NCBI RefSeq assembly: GCF_002910905.1
Contig: NZ_NEUE01000157.1
Span: forward strand, 20,115-56,643
Source: Streptomyces sp. SM11
GTDB lineage: Bacteria > Actinomycetota > Actinomycetes > Streptomycetales > Streptomycetaceae
Length of the DNA stretch: 36,529 nt
Direction of reading: 5' to 3'
Position 1 is the stretch's first letter; every line of letters starts with the position of its first letter. Below the pieces are notes generated by a model, which had not been told where the DNA came from, made no database searches, and was given only the letters and a program-made list of their open reading frames with translations. Below, piece after piece: positions 28,964 through 36,529 of the stretch. The position numbers and the translations under genes were made by a program.

Positions 28964-29584
28964 ATGATCCGAGTCCTGCTGGCCGACGACCACCCCGTCG
29001 TGCGGGAGGGACTGCGCGGGATGCTGGACGCCGAGCCGGACCTCGACGTGGTGGGCGAGGCGTCCAGCGGTCCGCGCGCCGAGGCGCTCTGCGCCGAACT
29101 ACTGCCGGACATCGTGCTGATGGACCTGCGGATGCCGGGCGGCGCGGGCGTCGAGTCGATCCGCCGGATCCGGGCGGCCGGGCTGCCGTGCCGGGTCGTC
29201 GTGCTGACCACGTACGAGAGCGACAGCGACATCCTGCGCGCGGTGGAGGCCGGAGCCTCCGGCTATCTGCTCAAGGACCTGGGTCGGGCGGAGCTGGCGG
29301 ACGCGATCCGGGCCGCGGCCCGGGGCGAGACCGTGCTCGCGCCGACGGTGGCGACCCGGCTGGTGGACCAGTTGCGCAAAGTGCCGGAGCTGCCCCGGCT
29401 CTCGGAGCGCGAGACGCAGGTGGTGCGGCTGGTGGCGGAGGGGTGCACCAACGCGGAGATCGGGCGGCGGCTGTTCATCGGTGAGTCGACGGTGAAGACC
29501 CATCTGCTGCGGGTCTTCGGCAAGCTGGGCGTCAGCGACCGGACCGCCGCGGTGACCGGGGCGATGCGCCACGGACTGCTGTGA
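28964..29584 (+). CDS. NarL/LuxR-family response regulator
   Basis: Encodes 206 aa from ATG 28964, with AAGGAG 6 nt upstream; a GTG at 28961 is too close. Receiver domain: LLADDHPVVREGL (acidic pocket), phospho-Asp54 in VLMDLRMPG, Thr in VVVLTTYESD, Lys in GYLLKDL. The C-terminal LuxR HTH follows: LSERETQVVRLVAEG, NAEIGRRLFIGESTVKTHL. It starts 12 nt after the kinase stop, so the pair forms a two-component system, probably regulating its own operon with the ABC exporter. It ends at a strong hairpin. Confidence 0.96.
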   Translation: MIRVLLADDHPVVREGLRGMLDAEPDLDVVGEASSGPRAEALCAELLPDIVLMDLRMPGGAGVESIRRIRAAGLPCRVVVLTTYESDSDILRAVEAGASGYLLKDLGRAELADAIRAAARGETVLAPTVATRLVDQLRKVPELPRLSERETQVVRLVAEGCTNAEIGRRLFIGESTVKTHLLRVFGKLGVSDRTAAVTGAMRHGLL

Positions 29585-29593
29585 ACGCGAGGA

Positions 29594-29632
29594 GGCGCGG
29601 GTGGCAGGACCTGAGGCCCTGCCACCCGCGCC
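29594..29632. terminator. bidirectional terminator between response regulator and hisS
   Basis: Perfect 15-bp stem (29594-29608 with 29618-29632), 9-nt loop. It lies 9 bp past the response regulator stop and 15 bp past the hisS stop, so it can serve both convergent genes. Confidence 0.8.
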
Positions 29633-29647
29633 CCGCTCACGGCTCCG

Positions 29648-30910
29648 TCAGCCGAGGCGCTTCGTCAGCTCCGCCGCGACCTCGGTCAGTGGCACCGCGC
29701 TCTGCTCTCCGGACTCCATGTCCTTGAGCTGGACGACGCCCTCGGCGAGATCACGCTCGCCCGCCACCAGGGTGTAGCGCGCGCCCGAGCGGTTGGCGCT
29801 CTTCATCGCGCCCTTCAGGCCGCGGCCGCCGAACGCGAAATCGGCGGCGATCCCCGCGCGGCGCAGCCCGGTGACGACGCCGAACAGCACCCGGCGGGCC
29901 TCCTCGCCGAGCGGGACCGCGTACACACTGGTGGTGTAGGGCAGGTCGAGCTCGATGCCCTCGGCCTCCAGCGCGAGGACCGTGCGGTCCACGCCGAGCG
30001 CCCAGCCGACGGACGGCAGCTCGGGACCGCCGATCATCTCGGACAGCCCGTCGTAGCGGCCGCCGCCGCCCACCGCGGACTGGGCGCCGAGGCCGTCGTG
30101 GACGAACTCGAAGGTCGTGCGGGTGTAGTAGTCGAGGCCGCGGACCAGCTTCTCGTCGTCCTCGAAGGCCACCCCGGCGGCCGTGAGCAGCGCCCGGACC
30201 TCCTCGTGGTACGCCTTGCAGGCGTCGCAGAGGTAGTCGCGGAGCTTCGGGGCGTCGGTGAGCTGCTTCTGTACGTCGGCCCGCTTGTCGTCCAGGACGC
30301 GCAGCGGGTTGATCTCGATGCGGCGGCGGGTCTCCTCGTCGAGGTCGAGGTCGCGCAGGAAGGTCTGGAGCGCCTCGCGGTAGACCGGGCGGCACCCCTT
30401 GTCACCCAGCGAGTTCAGCAGGATGCGGAACTGGCGCAGGCCCAGCGAGCGGTACGCCTGGTCGGCGAGGATGATCAGCTCGGCGTCCAGGACCGGGTCC
30501 TCGGTGCCGATGGCCTCGGCGCCGACCTGCGAGAAGTGGCGGTAGCGACCCGCCTGCGGGCGCTCGTAGCGGTAGTACGAGCCGGAGTACCAGAGCTTGA
30601 CGGGGAGGTTGCCGGCCTTGTGGAGATTGGCCTCCAGGGCGGCGCGGAGCACGGACGCGGTGCCCTCGGGGCGCAGGGCCAGCTGGTCGCCGCCCCTGGT
30701 GGTGAGGGTGTACATCTCCTTGGTGACGATGTCGGTGGACTCACCGACACCGCGGGCGAAGAGCTCGACGTTCTCGAAGCCGGGCGTCTCGATGTAGCCG
30801 TAGCCCGAGTCGCGCAGCGGGGCCGCGATGGCCTCGCGCACCGCGAGGAACGTCGCGGAACGGGGCGGGGTCAGGTCGTACGTGCCCTTGGGGGCCTGAA
30901 AGGTGCTCAC
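29648..30910 (-). CDS. hisS: histidyl-tRNA synthetase
   Basis: Encodes 420 aa from GTG 30910. Class II synthetase: N-terminal [11 protein letters not shown], motif 1 region, motif 2 [20 protein letters not shown], histidine-specific [14 protein letters not shown], motif 3 region [18 protein letters not shown] with GWALGVDR, and a C-terminal anticodon-binding domain ([34 protein letters not shown]). It charges tRNA-His in the cytoplasm. It follows the metallo-hydrolase gene by 15 bp and is probably in its transcript. Confidence 0.98.
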   Translation of the reverse strand: MSTFQAPKGTYDLTPPRSATFLAVREAIAAPLRDSGYGYIETPGFENVELFARGVGESTDIVTKEMYTLTTRGGDQLALRPEGTASVLRAALEANLHKAGNLPVKLWYSGSYYRYERPQAGRYRHFSQVGAEAIGTEDPVLDAELIILADQAYRSLGLRQFRILLNSLGDKGCRPVYREALQTFLRDLDLDEETRRRIEINPLRVLDDKRADVQKQLTDAPKLRDYLCDACKAYHEEVRALLTAAGVAFEDDEKLVRGLDYYTRTTFEFVHDGLGAQSAVGGGGRYDGLSEMIGGPELPSVGWALGVDRTVLALEAEGIELDLPYTTSVYAVPLGEEARRVLFGVVTGLRRAGIAADFAFGGRGLKGAMKSANRSGARYTLVAGERDLAEGVVQLKDMESGEQSAVPLTEVAAELTKRLG

Positions 30911-30925
30911 GATTACGTCTCTCGT

Positions 30926-31615
30926 CTACATTCCTCGGCGCGGCGCCGCGTCCAGACCGTTCAGGAACGGGTTGGAGGCGCGCTCGCGGCCGATGGTCGT
31001 CTGGGGGCCGTGGCCGGACAGCACCACGGTCGAGTCGTCGAGCGGCAGACACACACGGGCCAGCGACTCGAGCAGCTCGGCGTGGTCGCCGCCGGGCAGG
31101 TCGGTGCGTCCGACGGAGCCGGCGAAGAGCAGGTCGCCCGAGAAGAGGACCGGCGGAATCTCCGCGGCCTCGGGCATCCCGAACGTCACCGACCCCTTGG
31201 TATGGCCGGGCGCGTGCGAGACGCCGAACTCCAGGCCGGCCAGCGTCAGCCTCGAGCCGTCGGTCAGCTCCTTGACGTCGTCCGGCTCCCCCACGGTCAG
31301 CTCGCCCATGAGCGGCATCCCGATCGAGCGGCCGAGCGCCTTCTCCGGGTCGCTCATCATGTAGCGGTCCTCGGGGTGGATCCAGGCGGGGACGTCGTGG
31401 GCGCCGCAGACGGGGACGACCGAGGCGACATGGTCGATATGGCCGTGGGTGAGGACGACGGCGACGGGCTTGAGCCGATGCTTCTTCAGCGCTTCCTCGA
31501 CGCCCTGGGCGGCCTGGTGGCCCGGGTCGATGATCACGCACTCCTCACCGGCGGCGGGGGCGACCAGGTAGCAATTGGTCCCCCAGGCCCCGGCGGGGAA
31601 CCCGGCAATGAGCAC
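30926..31615 (-). CDS. metallo-beta-lactamase-fold hydrolase (glyoxalase II-like)
   Basis: Encodes 229 aa from GTG 31615, with AAGGA 5 nt upstream. The zinc-binding motifs are complete: VVLTHGHIDH, a His in SHAPGHTKGSV, Asp in LFSGDLLFAG, and a final His in VVLSGHGPQTTIG. C-terminal GRERASNPFL is typical of this actinobacterial group. The likely activity is thioester hydrolysis such as that of hydroxyacylglutathione hydrolase, acting on a mycothiol or other thiol ester, which is inference. Its position directly upstream of hisS is conserved in Streptomyces. Divergent from the cyclophilin gene. Confidence 0.9.
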   Translation of the reverse strand: MLIAGFPAGAWGTNCYLVAPAAGEECVIIDPGHQAAQGVEEALKKHRLKPVAVVLTHGHIDHVASVVPVCGAHDVPAWIHPEDRYMMSDPEKALGRSIGMPLMGELTVGEPDDVKELTDGSRLTLAGLEFGVSHAPGHTKGSVTFGMPEAAEIPPVLFSGDLLFAGSVGRTDLPGGDHAELLESLARVCLPLDDSTVVLSGHGPQTTIGRERASNPFLNGLDAAPRRGM

Positions 31616-31764
31616 GATCGTCCTTAATGTTCGTCCGGAGGATGCGGCCGCAGCGAAGGATGCAGCGGATCAGAGCCTACCGGCGCTCCTCATGACACAG
31701 GTAACCCATATACGGTACGGGCAACTCAGACCCTCATCTCACGACGTAACAAGGAGCCCAACCG

Positions 31765-32556
31765 GTGTCCAGCAGCGAACAGCGGCGGCGGCAGCTCGCC
31801 CGGGAAAAGTTCGAGCGCCAGCAGAAGCGCCGGGAGGAGGCCCGCCGCAGGACCAGGCGTATCACCGCGATCGTCGCCTCGGCGGTGGCTGTGGCCGCGG
31901 TCGTGGGCGTGAGCGCGTTCGTCGTGGCGGGCAAGGACGACGACAAGGACAAGAAGAGCGAGGCCGCCTCCAGCCAGAGCCCCACTCCGGAGCCCTCGGA
32001 GAGCGAGAGCAAGGCTCCCACGCCGCCGATGAAGATCGACAAAAAGGCGAAGTACACGATGTCGCTCAAGACGAGCCAGGGCGACATCGCGTTCACGATG
32101 GACGCGGCGAAGACCCCGGAGACGGCGAACTCCTTCAAGGCCCTCGCCGACAAGGACTACTTCGACGACACCAAGTGCCACCGGCTGACCACCCAGGGCA
32201 TCTTCGTGCTCCAGTGCGGCGACCCGAAGGGCGACGGCACGGGCGGTCCGGGCTACAACATCCCGGACGAGAACCTGGACGCGCTCGGCAAGGCGGGTGC
32301 AGACGGCACGGTGTCCTTCCCGCCGGGCACGGTGGCGATGGCCAATACCGGCCAGCCGGATTCCGGCGGCAGCCAGTTCTTCCTGGTCTACGAGGAGACG
32401 AAGCTCCCGCCCACCTACACCCCGTTCGGCACGATGGACGACGCCTCGCTGAAGGCCGTCCAGAAGGTCGGCGAGGCCGGTGTCGAGGGCGGTGCCGGCG
32501 ACGGCGCCCCGAAGAAGGCCGTGACGATCGAGAAGGCCTCGGTCGTGAAGGACTGA
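31765..32556 (+). CDS. membrane-anchored cyclophilin-type peptidyl-prolyl isomerase
   Basis: Encodes 263 aa from GTG 31765, with AAGGAG (31751-31756) upstream. A basic N-terminal tail (residues 1-33, many Arg/Lys) precedes one membrane helix (about 34-56), then a Ser/Pro/Glu-rich linker and a cyclophilin domain (about 95-263). Core motifs: TPETANSFKALADKDYFDDTKCHRLT, GTVAMANTGQPDSGGSQFFLVY, and TYTPFGTMDDASL. The Arg of the usual FHR motif is kept (CHR). It probably folds proteins outside the membrane. A structured leader and the DUF349 gene follow. Confidence 0.9.
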   Translation: MSSSEQRRRQLAREKFERQQKRREEARRRTRRITAIVASAVAVAAVVGVSAFVVAGKDDDKDKKSEAASSQSPTPEPSESESKAPTPPMKIDKKAKYTMSLKTSQGDIAFTMDAAKTPETANSFKALADKDYFDDTKCHRLTTQGIFVLQCGDPKGDGTGGPGYNIPDENLDALGKAGADGTVSFPPGTVAMANTGQPDSGGSQFFLVYEETKLPPTYTPFGTMDDASLKAVQKVGEAGVEGGAGDGAPKKAVTIEKASVVKD

Positions 32557-32608
32557 ACCGGCGGGACGGCGACCGGCTGGGCGGCCACCGGCGGGGCGGC
32601 CACCGGCG

Positions 32609-32624
32609 GGGCAGGGACCTGCCC
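32609..32624 (+). terminator. possible weak terminator after the cyclophilin gene
   Basis: GGGCAG-GGAC-CTGCCC hairpin 53 bp past the stop, preceded by a tandem GGCGGCCACCGGCGGGG-like repeat (about 32578-32611). The stem is short and there is no T run, so this is a tentative call. Confidence 0.35.
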
Positions 32625-32682
32625 GGGCCGGAGCGAAGAATTTCGGCCGTGCTGAGTGCGGACAGCCGGGTGGCCGGTCGCC

Positions 32683-32780
32683 TAGATTGGCGTTGTGCAG
32701 GGCGGGCGATGCCCGCCCCAGGAAACTGTGGACGATGCCCGGGGGGCGAACCCCCTCGCAGGCATCAGGTGGAGGAGGCG
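32683..32780 (+). ncRNA. structured leader RNA upstream of the DUF349 gene
   Basis: A -10-like TAGATT (32683-32688) would start RNA at about 32695. Three helices follow: GGGCGGGC/GCCCGCCC (32700-32718), CAG-GAAA-CTG (32719-32728), and a nested hairpin with outer GATGCC/GGCATC (32734-32739/32761-32766) and inner GGGGG/CCCCC (32741-32745/32751-32755). The GGAGGAGG ribosome binding site begins at 32771, right after the last helix. It does not match any riboswitch pattern I can recall. Confidence 0.45.
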
Positions 32781-32782
32781 CT

Positions 32783-34012
32783 GTGAGCAGCGACCCGTGG
32801 GGCCGCGTCGACGAGACGGGCACCGTGTACGTGCGTACAGCCGAGGGCGAGCAGGTCGTCGGATCGTGGCAGGCCGGTTCCCCCGAGGAGGCTCTGGCCT
32901 ATTTCGAGCGCAAGTACGACGGCATTGTGGTCGAGATCGGCCTCCTCGAACGGCGAGTGAAGACCACCGATCTGTCGGCCAAGGACGCGACGACGGCGAT
33001 CGACCATCTGCGGCAACAGGTCGACGAGCATCACGCGGTGGGCGACCTCGACGCGCTGCGCAAGCGGCTGGACGCGCTTGTGGCGAAGGTCGAGGCACGG
33101 CGCGAGGAGCGCAAGATCCTCAAGGCCAAGCAGACCGACGAGGCCAAACACGCCAAGGAGGCGCTGGTCGCCGAGGCGGAGGAACTGGCGCGGAGCGAGC
33201 AGTGGCGGTCGGCCGGCGAGCGGCTACGGGCGCTGGTGGACACCTGGAAGGGTCTCCCCCGCCTCGACCGCAAGTCGGACGACGAGCTGTGGCACCGCTT
33301 CTCGCACGCCCGCTCGGCGTTCTCCAAGCGGCGCAAGGCGCACTTCGCCGCACTGGACGCCCAGCGCGAGGACACCCGCAAGGCCAAGGAGAAGCTGGTC
33401 ACCGAGGCCGAGGCGCTGTCCGGCTCCACGGACTGGGTGACCACGGCCGCGCGCTACCGCGACCTGATGACCGAGTGGAAGGCGGCGGGCCGCGCCCAGC
33501 GCGAGGCCGAGGACGACCTGTGGAACCGTTTCCGCGGTGCCCAGGACGTCTTCTTCGCCGCCCGCAGCGAGGTCTTCGCGGAGCGGGACGCCGAGCAGGG
33601 CGAGAACCTCAAGCTCAAGGAGGAGCTCGCCGCCGAGGCCGAGAAGCTGGTGCCGGTGAAGGACCTGAAGGCGGCCCGGGCCACCTTCAGGGGCATCAAC
33701 GAGCGCTGGGAGGCCATCGGGCACGTACCGCGTGACGCCCGCCCGAAGGTCGAGGGCCGGATGCAGGCGGTGGAGCGGGCGCTCCAGGAGTCCGAGGAGT
33801 CCGAGTGGCGCCGGACGAACCCGGAGGCGCGGGCCCGCGCCGCGGGTCTGACCGGTCAGCTCCAGGCCGCCGTGGACAAGCTGCGCGGTCAGATCGACAC
33901 CGCGCGTGCCGCGGGCAACAACGCCCGCGCGGACAAGCTGGCCAAGGAGTTGGAGGGCCGTCAGGCGCTGCTGGACCAGGCGCTCAAGGGCCTGGAGGAG
34001 TTCGGCGGCTGA
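32783..34012 (+). CDS. DUF349 domain protein, coiled-coil rich
   Basis: Encodes 409 aa from GTG 32783, with GGAGG 7 or more nt upstream. After an N-terminal stretch (WGRVDETGTVYVRTAEGEQ), most of the protein is charged helix. Repeated DUF349 units are visible: QWRSAGERLRALVDTWKGLP, DWVTTAARYRDLMTEWKAAG, and DLKAARATFRGINERWEAIG, each followed by a D(E/D)LW(H/N)RF-like helix or an equivalent. Function is unknown; DUF349 proteins occur in many bacteria. It faces relA and is separated from it by a large symmetric hairpin. Confidence 0.9.
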   Translation: MSSDPWGRVDETGTVYVRTAEGEQVVGSWQAGSPEEALAYFERKYDGIVVEIGLLERRVKTTDLSAKDATTAIDHLRQQVDEHHAVGDLDALRKRLDALVAKVEARREERKILKAKQTDEAKHAKEALVAEAEELARSEQWRSAGERLRALVDTWKGLPRLDRKSDDELWHRFSHARSAFSKRRKAHFAALDAQREDTRKAKEKLVTEAEALSGSTDWVTTAARYRDLMTEWKAAGRAQREAEDDLWNRFRGAQDVFFAARSEVFAERDAEQGENLKLKEELAAEAEKLVPVKDLKAARATFRGINERWEAIGHVPRDARPKVEGRMQAVERALQESEESEWRRTNPEARARAAGLTGQLQAAVDKLRGQIDTARAAGNNARADKLAKELEGRQALLDQALKGLEEFGG

Positions 34013-34026
34013 CGCCATCGGAAAGA

Positions 34027-34076
34027 GGGAGGGGCCCCGGTACGTGACGCGCGCGTCACGTACCGGGGCCCCTCCC
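34027..34076. terminator. 50-bp perfect palindrome, bidirectional terminator
   Basis: Two 25-bp arms (34027-34051 and 34052-34076) are exactly complementary with no spacer. The palindrome lies between the stops of DUF349 (34012) and relA (34085), with CCTTT on one side and GAAAG on the other, so T-rich tails follow in both directions. Confidence 0.85.
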
Positions 34077-34084
34077 CTTTGCTC

Positions 34085-36529
34085 CTACGGCCTGCGGGCC
34101 GAGGTGACCCGGTAGACGTCGTAGACGCCCTCCACGCCGCGTACGGCCTTCAGGACGTGCCCCAGGTGCTTGGGGTCGCCCATCTCGAAGGTGAAGCGCG
34201 AGGTGGCCACCCGGTCGCGGGAGGTCTGGACGGCCGCCGAGAGGATGTTGACGTGCTGGTCGGAGAGGATCCGGGTGACGTCGGAGAGCAGACGGGAGCG
34301 GTCCAGCGCCTCGACCTGGATGGCGACCAGGAAGACCGAGGACTGCGTGGGGGCCCACTCGACCTCAAGGATCCGTTCCGGCTGCTGCGAGAGCGAATCC
34401 ACGTTGACGCAGTCGGCGCGGTGCACGGAGACGCCGCTGCCCCGGGTGACGAAGCCGATGATCGGGTCGCCGGGGACGGGCGTACAGCAGCGGGCCAGCT
34501 TGACCCAGACGTCCTCGACGCCCTTGACGACGACGCCGGGATCCGCGTTGGCGCGGCGCTTGCCGCGGCCGCCGTGCGAGGGCGGGGTGGACTCGGCGAG
34601 GTCCTCGTTGGCCTCGTCGTGGCCGCCGAGCGCCTGCACCAGCTTCTGTACGACACCGGCGGCGGCGACGTGGCCCTCGCCGATCGCCGCGTACAGCGAG
34701 GAGATGTCCGGATAGCGCATCTCGTGGGCGAGGGTGACCAGGGAGTCGCCGGTCAGGATGCGCTGGATCGGCAGGTTCTGCTTGCGCATGGCCCGCGCGA
34801 TGGAGTCCTTCCCCTGCTCGATCGCCTCGTCGCGACGCTCCTTGGAGAACCAGGCGCGGATCTTGTTGCGGGCGCGCGGCGACTTGACGAAGCCGAGCCA
34901 GTCACGGGACGGTCCGGCTCCGGCCGCCTTGGAGGTGAAGACCTCGACCAGGTCACCGTTGTCGAGCGTCGATTCGAGCGGGACGAGCCGCCCGTTGACG
35001 CGTGCTCCTATGGTCCGGTGGCCGACCTCGGTGTGGACGGCGTACGCGAAGTCGACGGGGGTCGCACCGGCGGGCAGCGCTATCACGTCGCCCTTCGGCG
35101 TGAAGACGAAGACCTCGTTGCGCGAGAGGTCGAAGCGCAGGGACTCCAGGAACTCGCTGGGGTCCTCGGTCTCCTTCTGCCAGTCCAGGAGCTGGCGCAG
35201 CCACGCCATGTCGTTGACGGTGTCCTGGCCGCGCCCGGTGCTCTTGGGTACGTCGGTACGCACCTTGGAGGCGCCGGCGGAGGGATCCTGCTTGTACTTC
35301 CAGTGGGCGGCGATGCCGTACTCGGCGCGGCGGTGCATGTCGAACGTACGGATCTGGAGCTCGACGGGCTTGCCGCTGGGGCCGATCACCGTGGTGTGCA
35401 GTGACTGGTACATGTTGAACTTCGGCATCGCGATGTAGTCCTTGAACCGCCCGGGCACCGGGTTCCACCGGGCGTGGACGGTGCCGAGCGCCGCGTAGCA
35501 GTCGCGGACCGTGTCGACAAGGACCCTGATCCCCACCAGGTCGTAGATCTCGGCGAAGTCGCGGCCTCGCACGATCATCTTCTGGTAGACGCTGTAGTAG
35601 TGCTTGGGGCGGCCGGTGACGGTGGCCTTGATGCGGGCGGCGCGCAGGTCGGACTGGACCTCGTCGGTCACTATGGCGAGGTATTCGTCGCGCTTGGGGG
35701 CCCGCTCGGCGACGAGCCGGACGATCTCGTCGTACATCTTGGGGTAGAGGATCGCGAACGCGAGGTCCTCCAGCTCCCACTTGATGGTGTTCATGCCGAG
35801 CCGGTGGGCCAGCGGGGCGTAGATCTCCAGCGTCTCGCGGGCCTTCTTCTCCTGCTTCTCCCGCTTGAGGTAGCGCATGGTACGCATGTTGTGCAGGCGG
35901 TCGGCGAGCTTGATGACCAGGACCCGGGGGTCCTTGGCCATGGCGACGACCATCTTGCGCACGGTCTCGGCCTGTGCGGCCTCGCCGAACTTGACCTTGT
36001 CCAGCTTGGTGACGCCGTCGACGAGCAGGGCGACCTGGTCCCCGAAGTCACGGCGCAGGGTCTCCAGGCCGTACTCGGTGTCCTCGACGGTGTCGTGCAG
36101 CAGGCCCGCCATCAGCGTCGCCGGGTCCATGCCGAGCTCGGCGAGGATCGTGGTGACGGCCAGCGGGTGGGTGATGTAGGGGTCGCCGCTCTTGCGCTTC
36201 TGGCCCCGGTGCCAGCGCTCGGCGACCTGGTAGGCCTTCTCGATCTGGCGGAGCGTGGCCGTCTCGATCTTGGGGTCGTTGCCCCGGACCGTACGCAGGA
36301 GGGGTTCGAGGACCGGGTTGTACGGGCTGGAGCGCTGTACGCCCAGTCGGGCGAGGCGGGCCCGCACGCGGTTGGACGAACCGCCGGTGCGGGAGGCGGA
36401 CCCGGTGGGGGCCCCGGCCTTCGCGGGAGGTCCGGGCGGCGGGGGCTTGGGCGCGGCGGCGGCCGGTTTCCTGGCCGGCGGCTGATCCGGGCTCCCGGTC
36501 CCGGCCGGAGTCGGCGGGGCCTCGGGGGC
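34085..36529 (-). CDS. relA: (p)ppGpp synthetase/hydrolase RelA, 5' end beyond window
   Basis: At least 814 codons; the frame is open to the right edge, so the start lies outside. The visible N-terminal tail (about 36370-36529) is Pro/Ala/Lys-rich. Then: HD hydrolase domain ([32 protein letters not shown]), synthetase domain ([51 protein letters not shown]), TGS domain ([18 protein letters not shown]), zinc-finger/helical region and ACT domain ([20 protein letters not shown]). It is the main Rel enzyme of the stringent response, which in Streptomyces also affects antibiotic synthesis. A valine GTG at 36367 is not the true start, since the Streptomyces N-terminal extension continues upstream. 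Confidence 0.97.
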   Translation of the reverse strand, partial: APEAPPTPAGTGSPDQPPARKPAAAAPKPPPPGPPAKAGAPTGSASRTGGSSNRVRARLARLGVQRSSPYNPVLEPLLRTVRGNDPKIETATLRQIEKAYQVAERWHRGQKRKSGDPYITHPLAVTTILAELGMDPATLMAGLLHDTVEDTEYGLETLRRDFGDQVALLVDGVTKLDKVKFGEAAQAETVRKMVVAMAKDPRVLVIKLADRLHNMRTMRYLKREKQEKKARETLEIYAPLAHRLGMNTIKWELEDLAFAILYPKMYDEIVRLVAERAPKRDEYLAIVTDEVQSDLRAARIKATVTGRPKHYYSVYQKMIVRGRDFAEIYDLVGIRVLVDTVRDCYAALGTVHARWNPVPGRFKDYIAMPKFNMYQSLHTTVIGPSGKPVELQIRTFDMHRRAEYGIAAHWKYKQDPSAGASKVRTDVPKSTGRGQDTVNDMAWLRQLLDWQKETEDPSEFLESLRFDLSRNEVFVFTPKGDVIALPAGATPVDFAYAVHTEVGHRTIGARVNGRLVPLESTLDNGDLVEVFTSKAAGAGPSRDWLGFVKSPRARNKIRAWFSKERRDEAIEQGKDSIARAMRKQNLPIQRILTGDSLVTLAHEMRYPDISSLYAAIGEGHVAAAGVVQKLVQALGGHDEANEDLAESTPPSHGGRGKRRANADPGVVVKGVEDVWVKLARCCTPVPGDPIIGFVTRGSGVSVHRADCVNVDSLSQQPERILEVEWAPTQSSVFLVAIQVEALDRSRLLSDVTRILSDQHVNILSAAVQTSRDRVATSRFTFEMGDPKHLGHVLKAVRGVEGVYDVYRVTSARRP

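Noticed and set aside
31693..31721. Promoter TGACAC-17-TACGGG before the cyclophilin gene
   Set aside because: The -10 match is poor and no other evidence fixes a start, so it was not listed.

Overview
The window looks like a Streptomyces chromosome, or that of a very close relative. Base composition is very GC-rich, GTG starts and short 1-4 nt gene overlaps are common, and the gene order nusB-efp-pepP-aroQ-aroB-aroK-aroC-aroE-mltG-ruvX-alaS-rpsD-rarA-hisS-relA is, from memory, the conserved Streptomyces order.

Positions 1 to about 6350 form a compact, rearranged accessory island beside nusB. On the minus strand it holds the 3' part of an Rhs (YD-repeat) polymorphic-toxin gene with an NS_2-type nuclease tip and its overlapping SUKH (SMI1/KNR4) immunity gene. 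Next to these lie a displaced second nuclease tip with its own SUKH gene, another SUKH gene, and a truncated SUKH gene. The two tips share a 291-bp identical pre-toxin repeat, the expected substrate for tip exchange. The displaced tip carries an in-frame TGA, after which the reading frame continues for 47 sense codons. On the plus strand are two decayed copies of the 3' end of a tyrosinase gene, in matching places relative to the two toxin/immunity units, so the island seems to have grown by tandem duplication. A 33-bp direct repeat made of tRNA-Met-like 3' halves lies at both ends (48-80 and 6305-6337). No integrase is visible.

Positions 6441-19852 are a nearly continuous minus-strand block. 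It contains nusB and efp, a peptidase-M24-like gene with altered metal ligands, a P-loop gene with a proline-rich N-terminus, the shikimate genes aroQ, aroB, aroK, aroC and aroE, then mltG, ruvX, alaS and two small conserved actinobacterial genes. Many genes overlap and are probably translationally coupled. aroK has no stop codon before aroB, so an AroK-AroB fusion is encoded.

Positions 20057-25907 hold a STAND/AfsR-like ATPase without a DNA-binding domain, rpsD, a DUF2470 gene behind an iron-box-like site, rarA and a vitamin K epoxide reductase homologue. Positions 26044-29584 are a co-directional cassette of ABC ATPase, ABC permease, NarL-type histidine kinase and response regulator. The rest is hisS, a metallo-beta-lactamase-fold hydrolase, a membrane-anchored cyclophilin, a DUF349 gene with a structured leader, and relA, which runs off the right edge of the window. 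Strong symmetric hairpins separate the convergent pairs response regulator/hisS and DUF349/relA.
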